A stretch of DNA of 39,030 nucleotides from Anaerolineaceae bacterium UBA2260 (GCA_002347485.1 DDXM01000049.1:159-39188), one strand, 5' to 3'. Shown: positions 30,718 through 37,673, numbered from the stretch's first letter. The notes: a model not told the origin generated them from the sequence alone. Made by a program: numbers and translations.

Positions 30718-31530
30718 CTAACCTAACGCCACATCGAGGAAGGTCATCACAGCGAAGCCGAGCATAGCGCCCAGCGTGCCGATATCGGTGCTTTCTCCAC
30801 GCTGGCTTTCGGGGATGAGCTCCTCAACGACCACGTAGATCATCGCGCCCGCCGCGAAACTCAAGGCGTAAGGGAGGATGCTCTGGATGGTGATGACCGC
30901 CAGCGCGCCCAGCACCCCGGCGATGGGCTCCACGAGGCCGGAAGCTTGCCCGAGCATGAAGGCTTTACGGCGCGAGATCCCTTCCCCGCGCAGCGGCATG
31001 GAGACCGCCATGCCCTCGGGGAAGTTCTGAAGCCCAATCCCCAGCGCCAAAGCCAGCGCCGAAGTGAGGCTGGCAGAAGGTACACCCGCCGCCACCGCCC
31101 CAAACGCCACGCCCACCGCCAGCCCCTCGGGGAAGTTGTGTAGGGTGATCGCCAGCACGAGCAGCACCGAGCGCTGCCAGTGCGTCTTGATGCCCTCGGA
31201 CTGGTCTATCGCCAGCCCGGGGTGCAGGTGCGGCAGCAGCTTGTCGATGCCATAGAGGAACGCCCCGCCGGCGAGGAAACCGACAACGGCCGGCAGCCAG
31301 CCGGGGGTGCCGGAGGCTTCAGCCATATCGATGGCAGGCAGCAGCAGCGAGAAGAATGACGCGGCGATCATCACACCGGCGGCGAAACCGAGCATGGTGA
31401 CCAGCAGCTTGCGCGAGATGGTTTTGTTGACAAAAACGAAGGCGGAGCCCACGGCGGTAACCGCCCAGGTGAAAATGGTGGCGAAAAGCGCCTGGAGCAC
31501 AGGGGGAAAAGAGGAGAGGAAGGCGATCAT
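30718..31530 (-). CDS. ZIP-family divalent metal transporter
   Basis: A 270-residue membrane protein with about eight hydrophobic helices. The binuclear metal site is clear: H-N-F-P-E-G-L-A-V-G in helix 4 and G-L-Q-N-F-P-E-G-M-A-V-S in helix 5, where Gln-Asn replaces the second His as in several bacterial ZIPs. The loop between helices 3 and 4 is short with a few His (L-L-P-H-L-H-P-G-L). It resembles ZupT and bacterial GufA-type proteins and probably imports zinc or another divalent metal, or releases it in the GufA manner. It shares a transcript with the acyl carrier protein downstream. A -10-like TATAAT lies about 30 bases before the ATG. Confidence 0.9.
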   Translation of the reverse strand: MIAFLSSFPPVLQALFATIFTWAVTAVGSAFVFVNKTISRKLLVTMLGFAAGVMIAASFFSLLLPAIDMAEASGTPGWLPAVVGFLAGGAFLYGIDKLLPHLHPGLAIDQSEGIKTHWQRSVLLVLAITLHNFPEGLAVGVAFGAVAAGVPSASLTSALALALGIGLQNFPEGMAVSMPLRGEGISRRKAFMLGQASGLVEPIAGVLGALAVITIQSILPYALSFAAGAMIYVVVEELIPESQRGESTDIGTLGAMLGFAVMTFLDVALG

Positions 31531-31560
31531 GTTTTATTTGCCCTTGTTACAGTTTGGCTA

Positions 31561-31566
31561 ATTATA
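31561..31566 (-). promoter_or_regulatory. -10 box for the ZIP transporter operon
   Basis: TATAAT on the minus strand, 30 bases before the ATG at 31530. No good -35 is visible. Confidence 0.4.
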
Positions 31567-31890
31567 GCGCAAGGACACGCGAATGGAATGGAACGCCTTT
31601 AACCACAAATAACACGGAGAGCACAGAGGATTTTTAACCACAAAGCACGAAAGGCACCCCACTCGCAAAAGTAGCTTCCCCGGAAGGACACCGGGGTGCA
31701 CAAACCGCAAGGAGGCGTAGCGTGCCACGGTTTCTGCGTACCTGAGCGAAGCGAGAGGTATGCGCCCCGGTTTGCGTGAAGGACTCGGATAGGGCAGAAA
31801 CCTGGAGACGAGTAACATACTCAGGGTTTTGAAATCTGTTTTTACAAACCAGTATAAAATTAATCGTCGTCCGTTCACTCACCCAGGGGA
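31567..31890. repeat. Repeat cluster between the ZIP gene and the restriction/RAYT remnants
   Basis: No gene is visible. Bases 31608-31650 carry AACCACAAATAACACGGAG and AACCACAAAGCACG, the half-repeat words of the ACCACAGATA family. Bases 31665-31830 carry GGGGTGCACAAACCGC, GTACCTGAGCGAAGCGAGAGGTAT and AGGGCAGAAACCTGG, shared with the 15962-16363 cluster. Confidence 0.5.
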
Positions 31891-31902
31891 GTTGCCCTCG
31901 TC

Positions 31903-31972
31903 CGCGCCAAAATCCATCCGCCAGCTCTACGGCCTGAGGGACGAGGAGATTGCCCTGGTGGAGGGGTCATAA
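31903..31972 (+). pseudogene. C-terminal scrap of a restriction-modification methylase
   Basis: The plus strand reads P-K-S-I-R-Q-L-Y-G-L-R-D-E-E-I-A-L-V-E-G-S-stop. The phrase L-Y-G-L-x-x-E-E-I-x-x-V-E-G is the recurrent last line of Eco57I/TaqI-type adenine methylase-endonuclease proteins. No upstream part of such a gene remains in the window. Confidence 0.45.
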
Positions 31973-31976
31973 ACCC

Positions 31977-32005
31977 GTAGGGGCAGGGCGTGCCGTGCCC
32001 CTGCG
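31977..32005. repeat. REP-like hairpin next to a transposase remnant
   Basis: GGGGCA (31980-31985) pairs with TGCCCC (31996-32001) around a GC-rich loop; GTAG precedes it. It resembles the GTAGGG-headed hairpins around the transposase at 37.1-37.8 kb but differs in sequence. It runs directly into the transposase remnant's reading frame. Confidence 0.5.
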
Positions 32006-32257
32006 ACCGTCGATGTACCATCGGTAGAACAATTTGGTAAACCGTTTTATCGTTCGATTCCCACAATCGTGCGGGCGTACAAATCCGCCGTGACAAAACG
32101 CATCAATGAATTTCGAAACACCCCCTCATCCCCCGTCTGGCAGCGCAATTATTACGAACACATTTTAACCACCGACAAAGAATACGAATCCATCGTGGAA
32201 TATATCGACGCCGACCCCCGTGCATGGTTAACGGATAGTGAGAACCGCTCACAATGA
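32003..32257 (+). pseudogene. REP-associated tyrosine transposase remnant (C-terminal half)
   Basis: From about 32006 the frame reads V-E-Q-F-G-K-P-F-Y-R-S-I-P-T-I-V-R-A-Y-K-S-A-V-T-K-R-I-N-E, then P-V-W-Q-R-N-Y-Y-E-H-I-L and E-Y-E-S-I-V-E-Y-I-D-A-D-P, to a stop at 32255-32257. This is the C-terminal half of a Y1/TnpA_REP family transposase. The residues V-W-Q-R-N-Y-Y-E-H and the Y-I-x-x-x-P segment are diagnostic, and the HUH half (H-x-H motif) is absent. A REP-like hairpin immediately precedes it. It is a different subtype from the intact copy at 37.1-37.7 kb. Confidence 0.7.
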
Positions 32258-32260
32258 AAA

Positions 32261-32584
32261 TTAAAACGAGATCTTCACCCGCAAGGCGGGGTCGTCCTCG
32301 GTGATCAGGTCCTGGATGACCGCAGTGACGGTGTGGTTGGCGTCGAGGTGGCGCGCGAGCTTTTCGCCCACCCGCCCCGGGAGGAAGCCGATGCAGCGCG
32401 GTTTTTTATCCTCGGCATACGGCAGCAGCACTTCGATGGTATCGGGATCCCCTTCTTTGGATGCAACGTGGTTGAGGATCACCGCCGTGCCAGGTTGTGC
32501 GAATTTTTTTAAAAGGCTTTGACGGGAGGTTCCGTCGGGATTGCGGTTGCCAACCCCCACCACGCGGGTAACGATGTGATGCAT
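32261..32584 (-). CDS. HIRAN-like domain protein
   Basis: A 107-residue protein. It begins M-H-H-I-V-T-R-V-V-G-V-G-N-R-N-P-D-G and continues with L-L-K-K-F-A-Q-P-G-T-A-V-I-L-N-H, D-P-D-T-I-E-V-L-L-P and C-I-G-F-L-P-G-R-V-G-E-K-L-A-R-H-L-D. This is the pattern of stand-alone HIRAN domains (conserved opening V-V-G, a middle acidic-to-hydrophobic D-P-x-x-I-x-V and a G-F/Y-L-P turn). HIRAN domains bind DNA ends or stalled forks in SNF2-like helicases; the role of isolated ones is unknown. The start at 32584 is preceded by GAGGAAG; a longer frame exists but lacks a ribosome-binding site. The stop lies three bases from the transposase remnant's stop on the other strand. Confidence 0.62.
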   Translation of the reverse strand: MHHIVTRVVGVGNRNPDGTSRQSLLKKFAQPGTAVILNHVASKEGDPDTIEVLLPYAEDKKPRCIGFLPGRVGEKLARHLDANHTVTAVIQDLITEDDPALRVKISF

Positions 32585-32751
32585 GTCTTCCTCGTTTCTG
32601 ATCGCTGAAAACCGGGATCGCCGGGTTGACACTGCAGGCCACGAGGATTAATCCGCCACCGTAGCCGCGCAGTGATATTGACGCTGGGTATACCTTCATT
32701 ATATAACAATGATCAAAAAAGACCTGCAAAATTGACTGACCAGGATGATTA

Positions 32752-32897
32752 ACCACAGAAAACACCGAATTCGCGGATGAAACATACCAATGAATTGCCG
32801 CGGTGGCGCCAGGAATCGAAAAGCTAAAATAATCCGTAAACCCGCAAAATTTTATAGTTTTCTGTATCCGTGTGACCTGTGTTATCTGTGGTAACCG
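32752..32897. repeat. ACCACAGATA-family inverted repeat, second full copy
   Basis: The left arm AACCACAGAAAACACCG and right arm GTGTTATCTGTGGTAACC are complementary over most of their length; GCGGATGAAACA and TGTATCCGTG add inner pairing. The 425-base gap 32585-33009 otherwise contains only a TTGACA-like word and no gene. Confidence 0.6.
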
Positions 32898-32993
32898 CTT
32901 TGGGTATTTCGGCGTGAGGGGCTGAGTTGGAAAGCAATCCCCCGACCGAACAAAGGTGATACAATCACCTCAACATAACCCGAAATTCATTAT

Positions 32994-32999
32994 TATACT
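32994..32999 (+). promoter_or_regulatory. -10 box close to the lipoprotein start codon
   Basis: TATACT ends ten bases before the ATG at 33010 and no ribosome-binding site lies between, pointing to a nearly leaderless transcript. Confidence 0.4.
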
Positions 33000-33009
33000 G
33001 GTATGGTTA

Positions 33010-33378
33010 ATGAAGAAAACAATCGTTGTTACGTTTGTAATGGTCGCCGCCCTGCTGCTGCTCACCGCCTGCGGTCCGCGCTTCACCGGCACTGAGACCG
33101 TCGACGCCACGCACTTTACGCTGGATTTCACTGAGCTGAACGGGACGAAGGCGCACGAGATGACGCTGGGCGAAGGCGCGATCGTGGACGTGGTCATCGA
33201 GGCGGAGTCCGGAAAGCTGGACATCCTGGTGAGCGGCGAGAAAGGCGAGGCGATATACCAGGACAGCGATGTGGAATCGATGGTCTTCTCGCTCATCATC
33301 CGCAAAGCCTACACCTATAAATTCATCGTCATGGGAGAGGACGCCGCGGGCAAAGTAAGCTTTACCGCGTATCCTTAA
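33010..33378 (+). CDS. Small lipoprotein
   Basis: A 122-residue protein. The start at 33010 gives M-K-K-T-I-V-V-T-F-V-M-V-A-A-L-L-L-L-T-A-C, a clear type II signal peptide with lipobox L-L-T-A-C, so the mature protein begins at Cys21. The rest is a beta-rich domain (F-T-L-D-F-T-E-L-N-G-T-K, I-V-D-V-V-I-E-A-E-S-G-K-L-D-I-L-V-S-G, A-Y-T-Y-K-F-I-V-M-G-E-D-A-A-G-K-V). This fold pattern recurs in small Gram-positive and Chloroflexota lipoproteins of unknown function. An ATG 18 codons upstream would spoil the signal peptide. Confidence 0.78.
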   Translation: MKKTIVVTFVMVAALLLLTACGPRFTGTETVDATHFTLDFTELNGTKAHEMTLGEGAIVDVVIEAESGKLDILVSGEKGEAIYQDSDVESMVFSLIIRKAYTYKFIVMGEDAAGKVSFTAYP

Positions 33379-33478
33379 TTCCGTTTGCCCAAAACTTTTC
33401 AACGCAAAATTTACAGCCTAGATCGTATCGAGGCTGATTGGTTATTGGTAACAATAATTACGAAGTGCAAGGAATAAA

Positions 33479-33518
33479 CTTCCCCGGCAGTAAGCTTACA
33501 TTGCCGGGGAATATTTTT
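33479..33518 (+). terminator. Hairpin between the lipoprotein and ferritin-like genes
   Basis: A 9-bp outer stem TCCCCGGCA / TGCCGGGGA (33481-33510) with an inner self-complementary GTAAGCTTAC, followed by ATATTTTTA. It sits between convergent genes about 100 bases after the plus-strand stop and just beyond the minus-strand stop. Confidence 0.65.
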
Positions 33519-33999
33519 ACGGCTGCACCCACTTCCAGACGCCGAAATTGCTCACCGTCCAGTAAGCCTCGATGAGAATGCGGTAATGATTATACTCCTC
33601 CGCGGAGAGTTTTTGGAACATCTCTTTGCCTTGCGGGTCGTCAATTTCCTCCGCAAGGTCAGCGTAGGTCTTTTTGGCCACTTCTTCGAGGCCAATCGCC
33701 TGGGAGATGATTGTTATGAGGCTCTTCTTGCCGGGTTCCACCGCGGCTTTGACCTCAAAGATCGGCGGGAGAGGAAATTCCTTCCCCTCATAATTGATGA
33801 ACTTTCCCTCTTCCATTAACGACGTTTCAAGGGCGGACAGTTTTTCATAATGGAACTGTTCGAAATCACTCAACTCCAGGAAGATACGCTTGCCAACCGT
33901 ATGCTGGATCTCCTGGACGGCGTCGCGGTAACTGTCCGAGGCGATTCTTTCGTTATCCTTGGCGATCCTGATCGCGTCCAATAAACTGGGGGGAATCAT
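33517..33999 (-). CDS. Ferritin-like di-iron protein (rubrerythrin-type), second of a tandem pair
   Basis: A 160-residue four-helix-bundle protein. Di-iron ligands can be placed on each helix: N-E-R in helix 1 (about E17), F-E-Q-F-H-Y-E in helix 2, L-E-E in helix 3, and A-E-E-Y-N-H-Y in helix 4, matching the E / E-x-x-H / E / E-x-x-H pattern. There is no rubredoxin domain. The loop K-F-I-N-Y-E-G-K-E-F-P-L-P and the aromatic tail V-W-K-W are shared with the neighbouring gene. It probably has a peroxide- or oxygen-protective role. The start at 33999 follows AAGGAAAA; an upstream ATG would overlap the neighbouring gene and lacks this site. Confidence 0.82.
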   Translation of the reverse strand: MIPPSLLDAIRIAKDNERIASDSYRDAVQEIQHTVGKRIFLELSDFEQFHYEKLSALETSLMEEGKFINYEGKEFPLPPIFEVKAAVEPGKKSLITIISQAIGLEEVAKKTYADLAEEIDDPQGKEMFQKLSAEEYNHYRILIEAYWTVSNFGVWKWVQP

Positions 34000-34076
34000 T
34001 TTTCCTTCTTTTTTGATTGCTGATAAGTTATCTATTGACCGGAGACGAATTTCTCGTCCTGCTTCAGACCTTCCTG

Positions 34077-34556
34077 TTACATCATCCAGCGCCAGTCGCC
34101 CAGGTAGCTCACCGACCAATAAGCTTCGATGAGCAGTTGATAATGCCTGTACTCCTCACGCGCCAGGCGTTCAAACATTTGTTTTCCGCGCGGGTCGTCG
34201 ATCTGCTCTGCCAGTTCGGTGTATGCCTTTTTGGCGTTCTCTTCGAGTTCGATCGCCTGGGAAATGATGGTGAGCACATCCTTCTGATCCGCTTCTTTTA
34301 CAGCAGGTACTTCAAGCACTGGCGGGAGCGGGAACTCCTTGCCCTGATAATCGATGAACTGACCATCGGCCTCGAGGGCTATTTCCAGCGCGGTCAGGCG
34401 CTCGTAATGATATTCCTCAAATTTACTCAATTCCTCAAAAACGAACCTGCCGGCGGGGTTCTGGATCTTCCGCGCCGCGTCCCAGTAGCTGGCGGACGCG
34501 AACCTTTCATTTTCCTTCACTACCCTGATCGCATCGAGTAGACTCGCTGTATTCAT
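34077..34556 (-). CDS. Ferritin-like di-iron protein (rubrerythrin-type), first of a tandem pair
   Basis: A 159-residue paralogue of the next gene. The same ligands appear: N-E-R in helix 1, F-E-E-Y-H-Y-E in helix 2, L-E-E in helix 3 and R-E-E-Y-R-H-Y in helix 4. The loop Q-F-I-D-Y-Q-G-K-E-F-P-L-P and the tail D-W-R-W-M are conserved with the partner. The strong AAGGAGAAG upstream fixes the start at 34556. The two genes are separated by 77 bases and share a promoter upstream of this one. Tandem duplication followed by divergence is likely; the proteins could form a heteromer. Confidence 0.82.
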   Translation of the reverse strand: MNTASLLDAIRVVKENERFASASYWDAARKIQNPAGRFVFEELSKFEEYHYERLTALEIALEADGQFIDYQGKEFPLPPVLEVPAVKEADQKDVLTIISQAIELEENAKKAYTELAEQIDDPRGKQMFERLAREEYRHYQLLIEAYWSVSYLGDWRWMM

Positions 34557-34677
34557 CTCTTCTCCTTGTAATAATGAGTTCTTCCGTACAACCTGCAAAT
34601 AAACCAGGATAAACCTACTGAAGCGCTTTCTTCGCCAGGAACACTACGCGCAAGAGAGCGGAGAGGCTGGTCAAATT

Positions 34678-34706
34678 ACTATAGCATAAGTGGTATTTGA
34701 ATTCAA
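34678..34706 (-). promoter_or_regulatory. Promoter for the tandem ferritin-like genes
   Basis: On the minus strand TTGAAT (34701-34706), a 17-base spacer and TATAGT (34678-34683), giving a leader of about 115 nt before the first gene. Confidence 0.5.
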
Positions 34707-34724
34707 TGCCGCACAGCGGGGATC

Positions 34725-35057
34725 TCAGCCAATGACCTCGCCCACCGCCGCGGCCACCTGTGTGGTAAGTCGTTCGGGCAGGCTGCCCAGGCGCCGCTTG
34801 AGGCGCGCAGTGGAGACGGAACGCACCTGCAGCGCATCCGCCGCCATCACAGCGTTGAGACCACTGTTCAGCACGGGTGGCACGCGCACCATCCACGGCG
34901 CGGCGGAGAACGCGTCGCGCCACTGCACCAGCGGTACCACCACCCTTAAGGGCAGCACAGCCAGCGCGTCGCTGGAGAGGAGGATCACCAGGCGGGTCTC
35001 CCCTACCCCTTCAACGGAGCCATCCAGCGCGAGCTGCCACACCTCGCCGCGGTTCAC
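34725..35057 (-). CDS. MazF/PemK-type toxin
   Basis: A 110-residue protein. It opens N-R-G-E-V-W-Q-L and continues with R-L-V-I-L-L-S-S-D-A-L and V-V-V-P-L-V, the beta-barrel of the MazF/PemK/Kid endoribonuclease superfamily. The later V-L-N-S-G-L-N-A-V-M-A-A-D-A-L-Q-V-R-S-V contains the usual D-Q/L-x-R-x-V segment. It should cleave mRNA when not bound by antitoxin. It starts with GTG overlapping the stop of the antitoxin gene (GTGA), so antitoxin and toxin are co-translated. Confidence 0.85.
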   Translation of the reverse strand: MNRGEVWQLALDGSVEGVGETRLVILLSSDALAVLPLRVVVPLVQWRDAFSAAPWMVRVPPVLNSGLNAVMAADALQVRSVSTARLKRRLGSLPERLTTQVAAAVGEVIG

Positions 35058-35317
35058 CCTCCGCCTCCCCCGCCGTTAAAGTCTTCGCCATCCAGCGCGG
35101 AGTAGCCCACGATGTCGCCCTCGGAATAGTAGAGCTCCATCAGGCTCTCCGCGGCGCTCGCCAGTTTGCGCCGGCGCTGCTCCTCGAGCCCCTGCGCCAC
35201 AATGCGCCGCAGCAGGGCTGACAGGCTGATCCCCTCGCCTTCGGCCAGCTCGGTCAGTTCGCGGTATTGCGCGGGCTCCAGCAGCACCTGGGTGCGGTAC
35301 AGGTTTTCTTTTTTCAT
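35054..35317 (-). CDS. Ribbon-helix-helix-type antitoxin
   Basis: An 87-residue protein beginning M-K-K-E-N-L-Y-R-T-Q-V-L-L-E-P-A-Q-Y, with an N-terminal ribbon-helix-helix-like region (strand Y-R-T-Q-V-L-L, helices Q-Y-R-E-L-T-E-L-A and S-L-S-A-L-L-R-R-I-V-A). The C-terminal tail is acidic, with aromatic residues and a poly-Gly end, the part that usually wraps the MazF partner. It probably binds its own promoter. The start at 35317 has no ribosome-binding site, but TATAAT lies nine bases upstream, suggesting a leaderless mRNA. It directly precedes and overlaps the toxin gene. Confidence 0.8.
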   Translation of the reverse strand: MKKENLYRTQVLLEPAQYRELTELAEGEGISLSALLRRIVAQGLEEQRRRKLASAAESLMELYYSEGDIVGYSALDGEDFNGGGGGG

Positions 35318-35326
35318 TACATCATT

Positions 35327-35332
35327 ATTATA
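35327..35332 (-). promoter_or_regulatory. -10 box of the toxin-antitoxin operon (leaderless type)
   Basis: Perfect TATAAT nine bases before the antitoxin ATG; no ribosome-binding site between them. Confidence 0.5.
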
Positions 35333-35383
35333 CATCGTTTTTATGCTTTTAATAATCAGTAGATATATTACATCTCTTTAATG

Positions 35384-35530
35384 ATTAGGTATTAGTGATT
35401 AGTGATCAGAATCAGGAATGCAAGAATTGAGAGTGGACACCACTCACCCAAACAGCTCGGGTGCGCATAAACCGCAGAGTGGAGAATGGTCAAATCTCAA
35501 AACCTGATCCTAATTCACTGATTACTGATT
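35384..35530. repeat. TTAGTGATTA-type inverted intergenic repeat
   Basis: ATTAGTGATTAGTGATCAGAATCAGGA on the left is largely complementary to TCCTAATTCACTGATTACTGATT on the right. Between them lie CACTCACC and GGTGCGCATAAACCGCAGAGTGG, words also found in the other repeat clusters. No gene lies in the gap 35336-35573. Confidence 0.6.
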
Positions 35531-35561
35531 ACAAATAACTACTCGAACGCGCCTCCTGCTG

Positions 35562-35567
35562 TACAAT
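35562..35567 (+). promoter_or_regulatory. -10 box of the flavoprotein gene (leaderless type)
   Basis: TACAAT six bases before the ATG at 35574. The usual initiation point would be the A of the start codon itself. Confidence 0.45.
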
Positions 35568-35573
35568 AGCGGT

Positions 35574-36791
35574 ATGACCAAAGAACTCACCATCATCGGC
35601 GCGGGGCCGGCTGGAATGACGGCTGCGCTTTTCGCCACGCGCGGCGGCGCGCAGGTCACACTGATAGACGGCAACCCGTCCGTCGGGCGCAAGCTGCTGG
35701 TCACCGGCGCCGGGCGCGCGAACCTCACCAACCGTGAACTCAACGCCAACCGCTACGCAAGCGCCGATCCCGCCTGGCTGGAGAGCGTGTTTACCCGCTT
35801 CGGTTACGCCGAGCTTATCGCCTTCCTCGAGAGCGTGGGCGTGCTCACGTACACCACCCACGACGGCTGGTGTTACCCCCTCTCCGAATCCGCGCAGACC
35901 GTGGTGGACGCCTTCGCCGCGGCGCTGGACGAAGCCGGCGTGCGCTTGTTGCTCGATCACAAGGTTATATCTATACGCAATATTGGGGTGAATCAAACCG
36001 AAGGGTTCGAGGTCGGCTTCAAGACCCAGCGCCCGCATACTTGCGATAATCTGCTCGTCGCGGCGGGTGGCGCGGCTTACCCCACCCTCGGCTCGCGCGG
36101 GCAGCTCTTCCCCATCCTCGCGTCCCTCGGTCACACAGTCATCCCGCCGCGGCCCGCCCTCGCACCGTTGACCTGCGACATGACCCCCTGGCAAGCGCTG
36201 CAAGGCGTGCGCCTGGACGCCAATGTGAAACTGTATGAAGGCAGCCAATTGCTGGCGGAAACCACCGGCAACCTGATCTTCACCGCCTGGGGATTGAACG
36301 GCCCCGCGGTGATGGACCTCAGCCACCACGTCTCCGCGCGACCGGGCGCGAACCTGCGCCTCGAGCTCAACCCGCTTTTCGCCAGCGAAGCCGCGCTGCG
36401 TGCGCTGCTGCGCGAGAAACACAACTCCCCCACTCCCCTCGCCGTGATACTGGGCGCTGTGTTGCCGCCGAAGCTGCCGCCCGTGCTGATCAAAATGGCT
36501 GGGTTCGCGCCGGACGTGAGGGTCAACCAGGTTCCGCAAAAAGCGTTGCCCTACCTCTTCGCCCTGCTCACCGCCCTGCCCTTCACCGTCACCGGCACGC
36601 GCGGCTTCGAGTTCTGCCAGGTGAGCGCCGGCGGCGTGCCCGTGAGCGAGGTCGACCCGCTGACCATGCGCTCGTTGAAGGTGCCCAACCTGCTGCTCGC
36701 GGGCGAGACCCTCGACGTGGTGGGTCCGTGCGGAGGGTACAACCTGCACTTCGCGTTCAGCACCGGCGCGCTGGCGGGAATGGGACTTTAG
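35574..36791 (+). CDS. NAD(P)/FAD-dependent oxidoreductase, YhiN/HI0933/BaiN family
   Basis: A 405-residue flavoprotein. The N-terminal FAD motif is I-I-G-A-G-P-A-G-M-T-A-A and the second family motif G-R-K-L-L-V-T-G-A-G-R-A-N-L-T-N. The C-terminal motif runs F-C-Q-V-S-A-G-G-V-P, then L-L-L-A-G-E-T-L-D-V-V-G-P-C-G-G-Y-N, and is the hallmark of HI0933-like proteins. The family includes bile-acid reductase BaiN; most members have no known substrate. The start codon has no Shine-Dalgarno and a -10 box six bases upstream. It is monocistronic, with repeats on both sides. Confidence 0.9.
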   Translation: MTKELTIIGAGPAGMTAALFATRGGAQVTLIDGNPSVGRKLLVTGAGRANLTNRELNANRYASADPAWLESVFTRFGYAELIAFLESVGVLTYTTHDGWCYPLSESAQTVVDAFAAALDEAGVRLLLDHKVISIRNIGVNQTEGFEVGFKTQRPHTCDNLLVAAGGAAYPTLGSRGQLFPILASLGHTVIPPRPALAPLTCDMTPWQALQGVRLDANVKLYEGSQLLAETTGNLIFTAWGLNGPAVMDLSHHVSARPGANLRLELNPLFASEAALRALLREKHNSPTPLAVILGAVLPPKLPPVLIKMAGFAPDVRVNQVPQKALPYLFALLTALPFTVTGTRGFEFCQVSAGGVPVSEVDPLTMRSLKVPNLLLAGETLDVVGPCGGYNLHFAFSTGALAGMGL

Positions 36792-36858
36792 GGATTAGTG
36801 CGTACTGATTGGTGCTTAGTGATTAGCCTGTAGGGTGGGTTCGGGTTTTGAATCCACC
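36791..36858. repeat. TTAGTGATTA words plus a REP-like hairpin
   Basis: Bases 36791-36828 repeat GGATTAGTGCG, TACTGATTGG and TTAGTGATTAG. A hairpin follows at 36834-36858: GGTGGGTTC pairs with GAATCCACC (one G-U pair), headed by TGTAGG like the REP units of the nearby transposase. Confidence 0.5.
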
Positions 36859-36880
36859 ATCTTATTTTCCCCCAAACCCC

Positions 36881-36912
36881 TTGACAACCGTGTTATAATA
36901 GAACATATATTC
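36881..36912 (+). promoter_or_regulatory. Orphan promoter-like segment with a LexA-like box
   Basis: TTGACA (36881-36886) is followed by TATAAT after seven bases and CATATA after 17. GAACATATATTC (36901-36912) is one base away from the Gram-positive LexA half-site pair GAAC-N4-GTTC. No plus-strand gene follows for over 700 bases, so this may be the promoter of a deleted SOS gene. The rest of the gap to 37070 shows nothing recognisable. Confidence 0.35.
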
Positions 36913-37070
36913 CATACTCTCTGCTCTTTACCATCCCCCATACCTATCCCCCGTGAGAAGCGAATTGTTTCTATTTGTTTCTACAGTTATCGCAACCATG
37001 CGCATTCATTTTTATTCGCGGTGCTCCCCCTCGCGTTTTTAGCACCCCGGTGTTTTATCGGGGGAACGTG

Positions 37071-37095
37071 TAGGGTGCGGCTACTGCCGCACCAC
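37071..37095 (-). repeat. REP hairpin, left flank of the transposase
   Basis: TAGGGTGCGG-CTACTG-CCGCACCA: a 7-bp perfect stem, inverted relative to the two REP units on the right of the transposase and sharing the TAGGGTGCGG / CCGCACCA arms. It lies 24 bases beyond the transposase stop. Confidence 0.75.
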
Positions 37096-37118
37096 TTTTG
37101 AATTGATTCCGTCTTCAT

Positions 37119-37667
37119 TCATTCCCAACTCAAGCGCTCCAAGCGGCCTTCCTCACCGCCGTTCCAATCAAGAGCATAAATGCCTTCCCTGACATACCGG
37201 TGGAAACTCGAAAATGCCCAGTCTGCTGCACGGGTAACGTAGCCATGCTTAACCGGGTTGTAGTGAATGTAATCCAAATGTGTTTCCAGGTCATCTTCGG
37301 TTTCAATCATGTGCTCCCAAAAACGTCTTTGCCAGATTGCAGCTTCACCCCTTTTTATTCTGGAAGCATTGCGTTCCTCGCCCGGTCCGATTTCGTTCAA
37401 ATACCCTTTGGTAAATAGTCTTTTGATTTCACCCCAACGCAACGAATAATTGGCATCCCTCTCCGGCAATTTTAAAATACAATGCAGATGATCTGGAAGA
37501 AGACAAATCGCTTTTGTCTCAAATGGAAACCGGAGTCGTGTATTTTCCCAGGCATTGTGCAAAATACCCCTTGCCTTTTCTTCTGTTAGGATTGGGATCC
37601 GATGAAACGTCACCACGGTGAAAAAATAGATTCCTCCTTCCTCTTTTGAGCGGAGATAATTTGGCAT
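37119..37667 (-). CDS. REP-associated tyrosine transposase (RAYT, Y1/HUH family)
   Basis: A 182-residue, apparently full-length protein. The HUH motif is L-L-P-D-H-L-H-C-I (H60, H62) and the catalytic tyrosine region is H-L-D-Y-I-H-Y-N-P-V-K-H-G (Y133, Y136). I-W-Q-R-R-F-W-E-H-M-I and W-A-F-S-S-F-H-R are further family signatures. RAYTs nick single-stranded REP hairpins and are thought to spread them; they are usually single-copy and may be domesticated. Matching REP hairpins flank this gene in inverted orientation. There is no ribosome-binding site, but TATAAT lies six bases before the ATG, so the mRNA may be leaderless. Base composition is more AT-rich than its neighbours. Confidence 0.9.
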   Translation of the reverse strand: MPNYLRSKEEGGIYFFTVVTFHRIPILTEEKARGILHNAWENTRLRFPFETKAICLLPDHLHCILKLPERDANYSLRWGEIKRLFTKGYLNEIGPGEERNASRIKRGEAAIWQRRFWEHMIETEDDLETHLDYIHYNPVKHGYVTRAADWAFSSFHRYVREGIYALDWNGGEEGRLERLSWE

Positions 37668-37673
37668 GGCCTA

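Noticed and set aside
35529..36749. A 406-codon open frame antisense to the flavoprotein gene.
   Set aside because: Low-complexity Gly/Arg/Glu/His-rich translation, no ribosome-binding site, and complete overlap with a clear YhiN-family gene.
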